Origin: Coix lacryma-jobi var. lacryma-jobi
Lineage: Eukaryota; Streptophyta; Magnoliopsida; Poales; Poaceae
Assembly (NCBI GenBank): GCA_009763385.1
Contig: CM019825.1
Location: 121,211,631 to 121,275,630 of the forward strand
Direction of reading: 5' to 3'
DNA: 64,000 nucleotides
Position 1 is the stretch's first letter; each line of letters starts with the position of its first letter. A program made the translations under genes and the position numbers. Positions 43,884 to 54,550 of the stretch are shown here, in pieces. The notes beneath the pieces were generated by a model. The model ran no database searches and was not told the DNA's origin. It worked only from the letters and a program-made list of their open reading frames with translations.

Positions 43884-44210
43884 CTAAACGTACTCTTCCT
43901 CCCAGTACCAACCTTTACACCCGCCGGTGCCCTCCCACTGCAATTAGAACAAAGAATAAGAAATTTAAACAACATCATCAAGCAAAACCGATACGAATGA
44001 ACCATAATAATTAAATGCGGGTAAATAATAACCCACCTCATGGTCCGGACACTTGTAGAATATATGACCCTTGTTGATTCCCTCTTTTTTCACTCGGTAC
44101 TCCTTCACAATCTTCTGCTTACACTCGCCGCAAGCAATGAGAGGAAGATCCGGCCGCAAACGCTTCGGATCCCGATGATGAGAGGCTGAGGACCCGGTCA
44201 CGGTTGCCAT
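43884..44210 (-). CDS. Small GRF-type zinc-finger protein in the CACTA element
   Basis: Two exons on the minus strand. Exon 1, 44210-44037 (58 codons), starts MATVTGSSAS and holds IACGECKQKIV, an EYRVKKEG stretch and FYKCPDHE. Exon 2, 43937-43884 (17 codons and stop), encodes GTGGCKGWYWEEEYV. Donor GTGGGT and acceptor TTGCAG are canonical, and the join is exactly between codons. The 75-residue product has the GRF zinc-finger pattern: Cys-Xaa2-Cys, then a Cys before PDHE, then the last Cys before GWYWEEE. GRF fingers bind nucleic acid in some DNA-repair proteins (known); function here is unknown. A 5' UTR intron is possible (AG at about 44213, donor near 44620). The frame is intact although TNP2 beside it is ruined. 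Confidence 0.7.
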
Positions 44211-44790
44211 CTACTATATACATGCTTATTTTTTTAAACTATTACATGCAAATTCCTAATTTTCTAAACAATTATAAATAAAAAAGACTCTAAATTTATC
44301 TATTTGTTTAGATAATCGAAAAATATGATATAACAATTCCAATTTCCACATTGTCTACTCTCTATATTTATTGTTGCAAACTATTATAAATTCCACATTT
44401 TTCTAAAGAAAATAAACTAAAAAGACACTAAAATTCCATATTACTTGTCTTGCATAAGTATGAAATATAGAATGGATACTACCTAGCAGTAGAAAACTAT
44501 CAAGTGATTGTGATGAACCAATTTAAACTACTCAACTCTTTATGCTTGTTCTTGCAAACTATATATTTTAATTAAATTCCTCTCATATATTCAAAAGACA
44601 TGGTAGGAGATGAAAATAGTTACCTCTAAACGCAAAGAGACGATGACGGAGTCGAAGAAGATCACCAATTGACGCCGGAGACGAAGAACAATGAAGAACA
44701 AATGAAGAACAAGCAATAGCAACAGCAAGAACAAGCAAGAAGCTCACTGAAATTTGAATGTCTCTGGCTCGGGAGAGGAAGAAGTTGGCT
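44211..44790 (-). other. Leader region of the CACTA element
   Basis: AT-rich, non-coding, with a possible non-coding exon (about 44622-44790, GAAGAACAA-type repeats) ending in a GTAACT donor at about 44621. It lies between the right subterminal repeats and the GRF gene, where a 5' UTR intron would be expected. Confidence 0.4.
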
Positions 44791-44804
44791 GGTTAAAAAC
44801 TGGG

Positions 44805-45095
44805 GAGCTTTAGTCCCGGTTTGTATTAAAAACTGGGGCTAAAAGGTGATCATTTATCCCGGGGCAAGCCACAAACCGTGGCTAAATCTTTAGTCCCGAT
44901 CCATGGCACCAACCGGGACTAAAGAGTGCCCTTTAGTCCTGGTTGGTAACACGGACCGGAACTAAAGGGTCCCTGCCCCAACAGCTCTGCGCAATAGCCG
45001 TTGGGGCAGACCCTTTAGTCCCGGTCCGTGTTACCGACCGGGACTAAAGGGTCTATTAGTCCCGGGCGGCAAAAACACCGAGACTAAAAACGATT
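44805..45095. repeat. CACTA right subterminal repeats
   Basis: Direct and inverted TTTAGTCCCGG copies including palindromes around GGTAACACGGACC (about 44930-45055). One copy is degenerate (AAACTGGGGCTAAAAGG). Confidence 0.8.
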
Positions 45096-45114
45096 TTGAG
45101 AATCAGCCAAAGAC

Positions 45115-45134
45115 CTTGTTGTTATGTAGTAGTG
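45115..45134 (-). repeat. CACTA right terminal inverted repeat
   Basis: The minus strand reads CACTACTACATAACAACAAG. TAC follows at 45135-45137, matching 22164-22166. Confidence 0.8.
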
Positions 45135-45137
45135 TAC

Positions 45138-45725
45138 AACTAACCTCTCATTGACTTTAATAAAATATTAAAATTATATATTTCTTATCAAACTTGATAT
45201 CTAACTCTACCAACACATAGATAGTAGGTTGTCCTTGTTTCTATTAACGAGTGACGGATGCATCAACTACTCATAACGCCCACAACATCAAAAGTAGCAC
45301 AAATAAAAATTAAGACGTTGTAGCTGTGTAATAAACTAAACCAAAAAACTTTACTACACAAATAATTTTGAGCGACACGATCTGTCCATTAAGCGTTTAA
45401 TAGTTTTTCTCTTATTGCAGTGTACGAACATGTTTGCTAGTAATATTAAAGAGACATTTTTTTAGTTCATCTCCTTCTAACTATCTAGGCAATAGATTTT
45501 TTGGTGTAACGCTTTTTACTCTCTAAACTGTACTCACGCCTTTTGTGTCTCGTATGTGATTCAAAATCATGACTCGTACTCATATGACTTAGTATAACTC
45601 ACCTCTAGCGATAAATACAATGTTTAATTCCAATACATATTTGGCTCATATGAGTTAGAACAACTCACATCATCTAGCGATAATACAGAATATGATTCTT
45701 ATATGTATTGAGTTCCTTGCAGTGT
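45138..45725. other. Intergenic AT-rich DNA
   Basis: No gene or clear element. The stretch GCTCATATGAGTTAGAACAACTCACATCATCTAGCGATAATACA at about 45651 resembles 45577-45620, a weak local duplication. Confidence 0.4.
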
Positions 45726-45966
45726 TAGAGTTAAAGTTGGACCATCTAAGCAACTTTTAAACGCAGGCAGTCCATTACTAGCCTATAGAAGTTGTGAAGT
45801 TGAGCAGGGTGTTACATGTATGCAGGCCCGTTCCACGTGTGGAGCTGGACCATATAGATAGTTTTGGATGCGGGGTGTTACATCTTTGTGCTTTACACAT
45901 GCAAAGCTGGACCATATATAAACAGTTTTTGGACGCAAGGTGTTACATCTTTATGCTTTACAACAA
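45726..45966 (+). repeat. Degenerate tandem repeats of about 70 bases
   Basis: Three imperfect units share GAGCTGGACCATATA..AGTTTTGGATGC..GGTGTTACATCTTT.TGCTTTACA. The last two (about 45841-45899 and 45900-45962) are the best match and the first is partial. No coding role is evident. Confidence 0.5.
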
Positions 45967-46830
45967 GAGAAAAAAATATCAAAATTGTATTTTAATAGGT
46001 ACATGCTTAGTAGAACATTGTCGTATTATTGCCAACGTTAACATATATTAGGATTTCATAGTTATCATAAAATAAGTTATAGATTTTAAATTTATAAAAG
46101 AGTAAAATACAAATAGATATATACCATTACTATCCCCATTTCTCATAAATATTTGATAGTTTTTCTCTCGATACAACGCATGTGCATATTTGCTAACCAC
46201 TAAAAAAAGGTAATACAAGGAAGCAAACGTCTGTCCACGCCACCGAACGCCCCTGTTAGTGAACCCAGTCAACATATGTTTCAAGCGTTTTAGATGTATA
46301 TTACAAATGTTTCGAATGAATGTTGCAAAGGTAGATCGGGATGTTGTATAATGGTTGTAAACATAGGTTGCAAAGTCTGTTACCAATGTTTCAACTATGT
46401 TTTTAAACGTATATTGCAAATGTGTTTATCTAGATATTACATATGTTGCAACTGTCTTATCTAGACGTTGCATATGTTTGAAATGGTTTTAAGGTGTTTT
46501 TTCAAGTGTTTCAGAAGCATATTTTTAACGATCATTTTGTCTTCTTCTCTATATTGCAAGTGTTGTATCTAGACGTTTCAAAAGTAGATCGAATCTGCCG
46601 AATCACATTTGGTTGGTGTGGACCAGGTTTTTGGCGGTGCGGCGGGCAGACCACACCCCTCCTGCCGCAGTCGTCAGCGACGCCGCGACGGCTTGAAGCA
46701 GCTCTCTCGGACGAGTGCCTCGGGGGCGGCCCCGCGTGGACGCGTGAAATGGTGCAGGAAGCGGACTGTAGCCTGTAGGCGCGGGCGCGTCCGTCCGGAC
46801 GTGCGGGCAGCGCTAGCAGTACCGAGTTAA
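45967..46830. repeat. Repeat-like region with TGTTGCAA motifs
   Basis: Between about 46260 and 46590 the sequence repeats variants of GTTGCAAATGTTT / ATCTAGACGTTGCATATG. It is followed by a GC-rich end (46600-46815). I believe this type of sequence is common in grasses as a non-autonomous DNA transposon, but I see no clear terminal repeats, so its class is not assigned. No coding region is supported. Confidence 0.4.
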
Positions 46831-47284
46831 AAAAAAGGCATAGAAAAAAGAAGAGGATACGTGAAATCAAAGGAAAGCAATCAAGCAAAACGTCCGTACC
46901 TACCTAGCTGGCTAGCTAGGTGCAATCCTCGTACATCACGGACTCGACGCAATTCCCCCTTACATTTGCCGAACCGGTTACCAGCAGACAGCTACACCGA
47001 ACATCATACGTACGATGGTCGATGGGTGCTGATGCGTTTGGTTGGCCACCGGCTAGTGTCTGTCTTGCTTGCACGGCATGCATATATGCCTCACGCAACC
47101 ATTAAGTTCTCCGATACTACGACACAGCTCATGAACTCATGCTCGATCTCAATCTGATGCCAACCGCCAATATCTAGAATTCTAGATGCAGACTACAGAG
47201 GCAGAGCAGCTTCTGATTGCTCTGGCACCAACAGCTCTTCTTCCAACACCATGTAGGTAGCTGCGTGCGTGTCTGCCAATGATA
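46831..47284. other. Intergenic DNA
   Basis: Mixed sequence with short palindromes (CTAGCTGGCTAGCTAG at about 46903, AATTCTAGAATTCTAG-like at about 47174). No gene or element recognised. Confidence 0.4.
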
Positions 47285-47909
47285 CAACTGTAGCCGTCAA
47301 GTCCAACGACGCTTGGTTGTGACGACGAGACGCGCTCGACGCATTTCTCTATAATGGAATAGAGCCATATAAGTTGAGTATTTAAGATAAGAATAAGATA
47401 AGTTATTAGGAGATCAAGGGGGAGAATGTTAGTAATGATCTCCCCAGTTACTGGGCCCAACGGCCCAGATCTACCTTGATCCGCTCCTGATCGGGGAGCC
47501 CAACCCACTAATGGTTGGAGGGCCCCTGTCACACTGCGGTATATAAAAGGGAGGTGGGGGCCGGGGCACTGGACACGAGGTTCGTCGAGCCACCAGCCAC
47601 CCCACCGACATTCCCCAACCCTAATCCGATCTAGGGTCTCGCAGCCAGTGACGGAAAGCCCCCCTCCGCCGCCGCTGCGTCGACTCCAACCGCGCGACCT
47701 TCACTGCACCGAGCGCCTCCCCACGCCGGCTTCTTCCTCCTCATCCGGACCCGCAAGAACGACGAGAGAGGCCTATGGCGGACGCCGGATCAAGTTCCAA
47801 GCCCACCGGAGATGGTCGATTCTCTAACCCTATTGTTCTTTACTTTCACTGTCTTGCACATTAAGCATTTGTTCATCCACTGTTTAACCTAATCCCGAGC
47901 CTATTAACA
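47285..47909 (+). mobile_element. 5'-truncated Copia 3' end related to element C3
   Basis: The segment 47285-47426 resembles the last internal stretch of element C3 (GTGACGACGAGACGCGCTCGACGCA against 58899-58924) and ends in the polypurine tract CAAGGGGGAGAA. It is followed by an LTR of 483 bases (47427-47909) starting TGTTAGTAATGATCTCC and ending TATTAACA. The size and layout agree with C3 (LTRs of 477 and 472). It has a TATA-like TATATAAAAG at about 47540. The 5' part of the element is missing. Confidence 0.7.
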
Positions 47910-48881
47910 CTAAGTGATCCGATTGGATATAACAACAACAAGAATAAGTGTACTCGTGTCAGTTTGGGACGACTGCATGCCAGGGGAAGGGGAATCAGAT
48001 CGCAAGGAGAAGGGCCTCCATTACCACCATTGGGATGCAGGAGTATATACATAAGCAAGTATAGAAAGGTGGCAACCCCTTTCTTTCTTTCTTTCTTTAT
48101 TTTATTATTATCTTCCTAATAAAAAAAGATAGGAGAATAAGATGGCACCATTGATATTATACTACACTGCGTCTCATATCACGTGAGCAGCGAGGCAAAA
48201 GGGAGGAAAGAAATAAAGCGAGGCGCGAGGAAGAGATGCAAAGGCAGGGAAGCTCAAGAAAAGCAGCTGGACTCGCTGCACGGAGGATGCCAGGATGGAT
48301 GGACTAAACTACTGTCTAGAAGTAGTATTAAACATGTAAGTAAATATAATCCACAGTGTATAGCCTCCTAACCAACCCAACTGTACTGTACTAGTGTACA
48401 ATACTCCTATATGGTACTGCTCTCGTTATTACTTTCTCGTACCTTCACTGTGAGATCCATGTGAGTGCTGGTAGCAACCAGCACTGCAGCAGCTAGCTCA
48501 CCCGTATGCATGCCTCCTGCTGGCTGCTGCTGCTGCTCATACAAGCGAAGCCCAGCCTCTCATCTTGCTGCAGCACGCCTGCACATGCAGAAAGAAAAAA
48601 AAAAAAAACACCTCTATGAGAAGCAAGGGTAAAAAAGGGCAGGCAACAACGAGCTTACATACATAAGCATCTGCCCCCAGCCTCCCACACCTTCCTGTCA
48701 ATCGCATAGCTTTCGCTAGCTTCTTCACCACGTACCACTTGCTTCTTCTAAACACAAGGTAAGGAAGCTTCATTGCCATTCCCTGCTGCAGATAGCTAGC
48801 ACCATTCTGTTCTTGCAACGAAGCGCTTGCTTCCCAGTTGCCTGGATCAGCCAGTATAGAGGGAACGGCAGAGAAGCCAGC
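47910..48881 (+). promoter_or_regulatory. Upstream region and 5' UTR of the SOSEKI gene
   Basis: It contains a (TTTC)n microsatellite (48080-48098), a CACGTG G-box at 48180-48185, CTGCTG repeats near 48520-48538 and a T-poor leader before the start codon. A G-box is bound by bHLH/bZIP factors (known); whether this one is used is not shown. No TATA box is certain. The Copia remnant at 47427-47909 ends about 970 bases before the ATG, so the promoter may include transposon-derived DNA. Confidence 0.45.
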
Positions 48882-51218
48882 ATGTCATCCGAGGAGGAAG
48901 TGGCAAAGATGGAGGGAATGGCACCAAGGAGGCGCTACAGCAGCCCAGGCCAAGGTGGTGTGCCTGTGACGGTGGTATACTACCTGTGCCGCAGCGGACG
49001 GCACCTGGAGCACCCACACATGATGGAGATGCACCTCGCTTCCCCAAATCAAGCCCTCTACCTCAAAGATGTGATCTACCGACTGGATGCGCTGCGAGGG
49101 AAGGGCATGGCCGCCATGTATTCCTGGTCCTGCAAAAGGTAACTTAACCATCCAGATCATTTGCTTCCTTTCTTCTGGCAACTGACGTATGCAATACAAT
49201 TCAGGAGGTACAAGACCGGATTCGTGTGGCATGATGTGATGGAGGATGATACGCTGCTGCCTGCCCAGGACAGGGAGTATGTCCTCAAGGGATCCTTCTT
49301 GCCCCTCCGCCACTCAACACCACCAATACTTGTAGCTACACCACTAACAACAGGTATGTTATATAATATATATTCTGCATTGTGGCCAATTTCCACCTCT
49401 CAGTTAGTCCCATATATGTCAAGCTACGTACTCCTCTTGACTAACTAATTACTGGATTTACTTATTGCCTGCCTCCATATTGTTTTCTCTTGCTTCAGAT
49501 CATGACCAGCCGAATGTTGACACAACCATTCCAAAGGTCCCATGTGTCAAGCCTAATCCTGATGAAGAGTCACCAACTCATTCACAAGAAGGCTGGACTG
49601 CTAATTCATCATCATCATCTCCTCCCACGGTTGAGGTTGAGGTTCAGGATGAAGCACCACCTCTAGCTCTGCACCAAGGAAAACAGCCAGCACTATCATC
49701 AATATCACCATCATCTTGTTGCACCATTGGGGATGGAGAAGAGGAGACACCATCAGCACGTTCAAGCTGTTCAGGCAGCCCCTCCTCCCCTAATAAGCCA
49801 ACAGCAAAAAGATCCTCATGTGGCGCGAGCTCTCCCACTCCATCTAGCCCTGCACTTCACAACAAGCAGAGGATGCCAGGGTGCAGCTCTGTCATCGCAG
49901 CAGCACAAGACTTGGCGACACAGACCAAAGGAACATCAACAGGGACGGAGCTTCACAAGGACACTAGTTACAGTACTGATAGCACACCGGCCAAGGCAAC
50001 CATACCAACCAACGACAAGCAACCAGGAAATGCAGGATATTTCTCCTCTGGCAGAAGTGGTAGGAGTGGGACCTTGGAGTCCCTGATAAGGGCTGAGGCT
50101 CATGGCAGACGGGGTGCCACTGCTAAGATGATCCTAGAAGAGGACGACGACAAAGATGCAGTGCAGTCATTGGCCACAAAGCTGAACCCTGCCAACCTGC
50201 TGATGCGACTCGTGGCTTGTGGGTCGACCATGTCTGCAAGGCAGCATCTCCCTGCCTGCAGCCTCATGCGAACAACACAAAAGCCCCGGTACTTGTCCCA
50301 ACATGTTGAGTTCCTGCCTTCATCTCCAGTCTTGTCTCCCCTTGGCACACTCATCATGCGTCCTAGAAGTGCTGATGGAGCCAGAGAAGTTTCAGACTCA
50401 GGAGACTGCAGCCATTGCAGAGGGAGACTGCTTCAAACCGCAGATAACAGGCGTGAGTCAGGCAAAGTGATGTCCAACATTGTTAGGCCCTCGTATTGTG
50501 ACCATAACAGGTAACTTTTCTACTTCCTTTTTTCCTATTCTTCACTATCCATTCTGATGAACAACTAGCTCAATCTGATGCAAGGAAAAACTCATGCCCA
50601 TTCTTCTACTTCCGTAGCTGAGATAGTCTTATAAACAAACAAATTCCCTCATGCCCATCACTGTCTCAATGCCCGTCTCCTTCAACATGATCTCTCTGTA
50701 CAAAATTAGCTTAATTAGCTTTCTGCCTACAGTTCATCTGCACAGAATGTAAACGTAGAAGGAATATGTTGCAGTGTTTCTGAGAAAGAAGTCTCCATAG
50801 CAAATTTGGATAAATTGGAGGACAGAAGTAAACTTAACCCACAAAAAATCAGGGTGACACCATTTCAGCAACCCACAAGTGGGACATTGGTAACCATAAC
50901 CACAGATGTAGGTGGTGAACAAGAATCCAATACATTGTCAAGAAGTACGAGCAAAAGGATGATGGATCCATCATCACGACCTTCAAGAGTAGTATCATTC
51001 CATGACGAAAGGGAGAAAGTGATCAAGATTGAAGAAAGGTGGGTAATACTCTCATGGATTGCATTTTGTTCAAGAAACCAATATATATTTTTCTCTGCTT
51101 TCCCTTTGTAAGGAGTTAAACCTTATTTAATCATTGCAGGCTTGCGTCTGGAGCTCGTGTCATAATCCAGTGTGCACCCTTAGTCAAAGAAACTTATATC
51201 AGTACCAAAGCAGTGTAA
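48882..51218 (+). CDS. SOSEKI-family (DUF966) protein, five exons
   Basis: Exons 48882-49138, 49205-49353, 49499-50510, 50733-51038 and 51140-51218 join in frame to 600 codons plus stop, all with GT/AG borders. Residues about 27-115 form the SOSEKI N-terminal domain, a DIX-like polymerisation fold: VYYLCRSGRHLEHPHMMEM, then MAAMYSWSCKR, then GFVWHD and EYVLKGS. A long Ser/Pro/Thr-rich middle is probably disordered. Conserved family islands follow: SLIRAEAHGRRG (about 328), ANLLMRLVACGS (about 366) and the C-terminal SGARVIIQ (about 578-585). SOSEKI proteins mark cell corners or edges in plant embryos and roots by polymerising through this domain (family knowledge). Which paralogue this is cannot be told. 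This is the only complete host gene recognised here. Confidence 0.88.
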
Positions 51219-51261
51219 CAGAGGCAGTATCCTCATGTTTTCCCCTCTATTTTTTTCTTTC
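51219..51261 (+). other. SOSEKI 3' UTR start
   Basis: 43 bases between the stop codon and the solo LTR. The 3' UTR presumably continued past the insertion point (52306 onward), so transcripts may now end inside the LTR. Confidence 0.5.
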
Positions 51262-52300
51262 TGTTAGAATTATATGGGCTTGGCCCATTAACAAATTCTA
51301 AAATTCATAATAAATCTCAAAGGCTCATTCATGTGTGAGCAAACAGGGGAAGTGGAACTCTTTAGTCCCACCTTGCTAGTGGAAGGGGAGGACTTGCTTA
51401 AATATGGAAGTCCTCTCCACTTCCTCAAGTCTAGTGTGAGAAGGAGAAAGAGAAACCCACACGCGCTCGCTCGCTCGCTCGCTCGCCTCGCCGGGCGTGG
51501 CGTGGCGTGGCGACTTGCGCGGGTGCGCGGCACCTGCGTGAATGGTCCGCCGAAATCCGGCTCCTCGCCTTGCGGGAGCGCGGTCTCCTTTTGCAGTTTT
51601 AGTTTTTGGTTTCTTGGCCTTCAAGTTGCAGAGTCAGTTACGACTCAAGAGTCCTAAACCGATTTAGATCGTGATCGCGACACGAGGTCGGTTCAACAGG
51701 GCTATATAAGCAACCTATCGGCCACGCCAAAACGTATCTCAACACCTCTCGAGCTAGGGTTTGCCTCATATCGCTTTTGCGCTGCCGTCTAGTCGTCTCC
51801 AGTCCGTTCGCTTGCGTGCACCAGCGACCGGGCGAGCAGGTCTCCGGAACCCTCGTCTTTGCGATCCTGCACCGGGAGAAGGCGAATAAGGTTTTTGGGA
51901 AGCGCTCGTCGCGCGACTGCTCTCGTCTTCAACAACGGGTCGTCTACCGTCCAAGTCAGGCGGCGCTGCGTCAAGACATACTCGTCGTCAACTGCTCCGA
52001 GCTCTTCCTCCAGCGCTCATCGAGGATCGTCCAGCGCCGACTCCGCCACCGTCTTCTCCAGCATCAGAAAGGTACGCCGTTCGTGATCTAATTTCTATGC
52101 TTATATCAGGTCTTATGCCTTTGTTGTTGCTTTTTAATCTATCTGGTGTACGAGCTATGTTTACACCGGTTGTCATGTATGAGATCATGTTATGCATGTT
52201 TTGCTATGCTAGTAAACAATACAATCTGAGATATCTAGATCATCATTTTATCATGATTTATATTCTGGTTTTAATCTGGAAATTGCCTATTCTATTAACA
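51262..52300 (+). mobile_element. Solo LTR, 1,039 bases
   Basis: Begins TGTTAGAATTATATGGGC and ends TCTATTAACA, with the duplication CTTTC at 51257-51261 and 52301-52305. It has a TATA-like GCTATATAAG at 51701-51710 and a CGCTCGCTCG repeat at about 51464-51488. No internal region is attached. It belongs to a different family from A, B and C3; Copia or Gypsy class is not determined. Confidence 0.9.
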
Positions 52301-52305
52301 CTTTC

Positions 52306-52776
52306 TTGATAGTTCAGCAGTTGTAGAATAGAAGTGTGCAATTGTATTGGATCTCTATCCAAGGTAATAATAAGATGTCAATTTCTGTGTACCACTGTGA
52401 TCAATGTCTATTGTCACCAAAATACTTAGCAGTGATTCAGTTTTCCCTTCATTCTTACTACCCCTAAGCAGAGCAGTCAGAAGTCCATCACTGAGGAAGT
52501 TCATATACTTAGAGTACTGGAGCAGAAATTATGCACACAATTGGTTGTACCTTGCCAACAGCAATAAAGCCCTGTGGGGCACCAAATACTTAACAGGATT
52601 GAGTACCTTGCCAACAGCAATAAAGCCCTGTGGGGCACCAAATTTCCTCCCAAGGCTGTACTGTACTGGAGCAGAAATTATGCACACAATTGGTTGTACT
52701 GCTGTTAGGTCTGAGTCATGGATACTATCATACAGGCTACGGTTCGTTGATATTACAAATTAGTTTGTGTGCTTGT
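52306..52776. repeat. Downstream spacer with nested direct duplications
   Basis: A 36-base segment (TACTGGAGCAGAAATTATGC...) occurs at 52515-52550 and 52664-52699. A 40-base segment (TACCTTGCCAACAGCAATAA...) occurs at 52548-52587 and 52604-52643. The order is therefore A-B, B, A. The copies look exact. The rest of the interval has no recognised gene and may include the original SOSEKI 3' UTR. Confidence 0.85.
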
Positions 52777-53253
52777 TGTTGGATTGTGATCTCCTCCCGT
52801 TAGGCCCAACGGCCTAACAGGCCTCTCATCCGCGCCCTGATCGGGGGCGTCCAACCTGGTGGTTGGTGGGCCCCCGTCGCCCAGCGCTATAAAGGAAAGG
52901 TGGGGGCCGGGGCACACGGTACGAGGTTCACCAGCCGCCAGTTCCCCACCGACATCCTAACCCTAGCCGATCTCGTGGGTGCGCTGCTAGTGGCGGGATT
53001 GCTCATCGACGTCCTTCACCGCCTTCTGCAACATGTCATCCTCGACTCCGACCAACATCGCCGGCAACCAAGGGACGCCAGCGAACTCCATGGCCGGCGG
53101 GAGCTCCACTGCTACACCGATGGACTCACTCGGCCTGCGATCTCTCGCTCTCTCTCACTGTTCTAATAGATCGTATTAGGATCCGTGTTTCTCTGCCTCC
53201 TTTTTTTTTGTTCCCCTCTAGATCTGGCTGCTAGGGATCTTGTGTATCTATCA
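52777..53253 (+). mobile_element. Element C3 5' LTR
   Basis: Starts TGTTGGATTG and ends TGTATCTATCA. TATA-like CTATAAAGG at about 52888. It has GGCC-rich inverted stretches around 52800-52870 that could pair. Confidence 0.9.
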
Positions 53254-53254
53254 A

Positions 53255-53267
53255 TGGTATCAGAGCC
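53255..53267 (+). other. Element C3 primer-binding site
   Basis: TGGTATCAGAGCC, the standard plant Copia site complementary to initiator methionine tRNA, one base after the LTR end. Confidence 0.92.
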
Positions 53268-54550
53268 AGGCTAGATCAGTGGATCTAGATCGGGGAAAGT
53301 GAATCAATCAAAAGAACAAACCGATTTTCAGATCGGGATTTGAAGAACAGACTCGAATTCAACTCGATTTCAATCGGGTAACAAACGAACGAATCAATTC
53401 GAAAGAAAACACCGATCCGTTTTTTTTTTGGATCGGGATGAACACTCATGAACCGCATCGACTTCGAACCCTAACCCTAACTTGAAACCCTAGCCCGAGA
53501 ACACGAATCCGATCAGTGAGGAGACCTACCCGGTCCTTCTCTCCGTCGGGGCGCCGTCACGACGCCGAAGAAATCCAGGCCGGAAGTCGCGCCTGCGCGG
53601 ACTTCGGCTTGGATCCGACAGCTCGGACTAGGGCACCGCGGAGAAGCCGTTCGACAGCGGTGCGCTCAGCCAGAGGCGAGCGCACGCACCGGCGAAGGGC
53701 TCCCCGGCGGCGCCATCCTTCACCACTGCTTCGGCTCCGTCGTCGTCGTCCCGGCGTTTGACGGCTGCCGTGTGCTCTGGGGAGGAGGAGAACGGCGGCC
53801 GGGGGGAGAGAAAGAATGAAATGATTTAGGGTTTTTAGGAGCCGGCGGCCGCCGCACGAGTTTTGATCGGGCGAAATCGAAGGAGAACCGTCCGATCAAA
53901 ACCGACGGCCGCGATCGACCGGGCCGAATACGGCCCAGGAGGGCGCGCGCGGGGGTGCCATTTCCCGGCCCAGGCCCAGGTTGCGGCCTGGGCGCGGGGG
54001 GCGCTTGGCCGGGGCGCGGAAAGGCCGCCATGGGCCACGCCCGGTGGCGGGCCGAAACAGGCCTTCGGGCCGAAATTGTGAATGAACAGTGAAATGAACG
54101 TTTAATTTTCCAGAAACTTATTTAATGAATGATTTAATGAAATTTTGAACCAAATTTTCTGCGTAAATTTTATCCAACGATAATTTTACTCAGAAAATAG
54201 AAAGATATGATTATGCTTCTGGAAAAGTAGATATGAAATGAATTTAATTGTTTCCGCTGCGTATTATGTTTTATTATTTTCCATTATCAAATTCGAACCA
54301 ACGGGAGAGTTTAATTATGGAAAATGAATATTTCTGATTTTGAGATTATTATAATGTTGTTATTTTCTGACCAACGTTGTTAATAACACTATTATAATAT
54401 TTTATTCACATGAAATTATACATTAATTCTACTTCTGCCCAACGGTGATGTTGAATTTTTGTATAAATGAATATTGTATGTTTTAATTTTGACCAACGTT
54501 GAGATAAGGCATGCAATTTCATATGTAAATGTTCTTATTTTTTCTTTGAA
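53268..54550 (+). other. Element C3 leader
   Basis: About 1.3 kb before gag. The first part (53500-54070) is GC-rich with low-complexity open frames; the second (54075-54550) is AT-rich with repeats of CCAACG.TG (about 54296, 54370, 54448, 54499). No coding region is supported. Confidence 0.6.

Larger units (their letters stand above)
22167..45134 (-). mobile_element. CACTA (En/Spm) DNA transposon, minus strand, containing Copia element B
   Basis: The right terminus on the minus strand begins CACTACTACATAA. The left terminus on the plus strand begins CAGTACAACAGAA, which is CACTA-like with one changed base. Both are flanked by TAC (22164-22166 and 45135-45137), the three-base duplication expected of CACTA elements. 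Both ends carry TTTAGTCCCGG-type subterminal palindromes. The gene order on the minus strand is GRF zinc-finger gene, TNP2 transposase, then Transposase_24 / proline-rich / Ulp1 gene. Without the nested element B it is about 11.3 kb. TNP2 is broken, so it is probably immobile by itself. Confidence 0.85.

Noticed and set aside
46250..46600. TGTTGCAA-rich stretch as a coding region
   Set aside because: The minus-strand frames are short and the DNA is internally repetitive; a repeat is more likely.
48580..48820. Minus-strand frame in the SOSEKI 5' region as an antisense gene
   Set aside because: It includes a poly-A/T run and a CT-rich leader, and has no splice signals or recognisable domain.
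50219..50470. Alternative plus-strand frame inside SOSEKI exon 3
   Set aside because: The spliced SOSEKI frame runs through it with conserved family islands; the other frame is a shadow.
53516..53761. Arg-rich frame in the C3 leader as a gene
   Set aside because: GC-rich leader with compositional bias; it has no domain and lies upstream of a clear gag.
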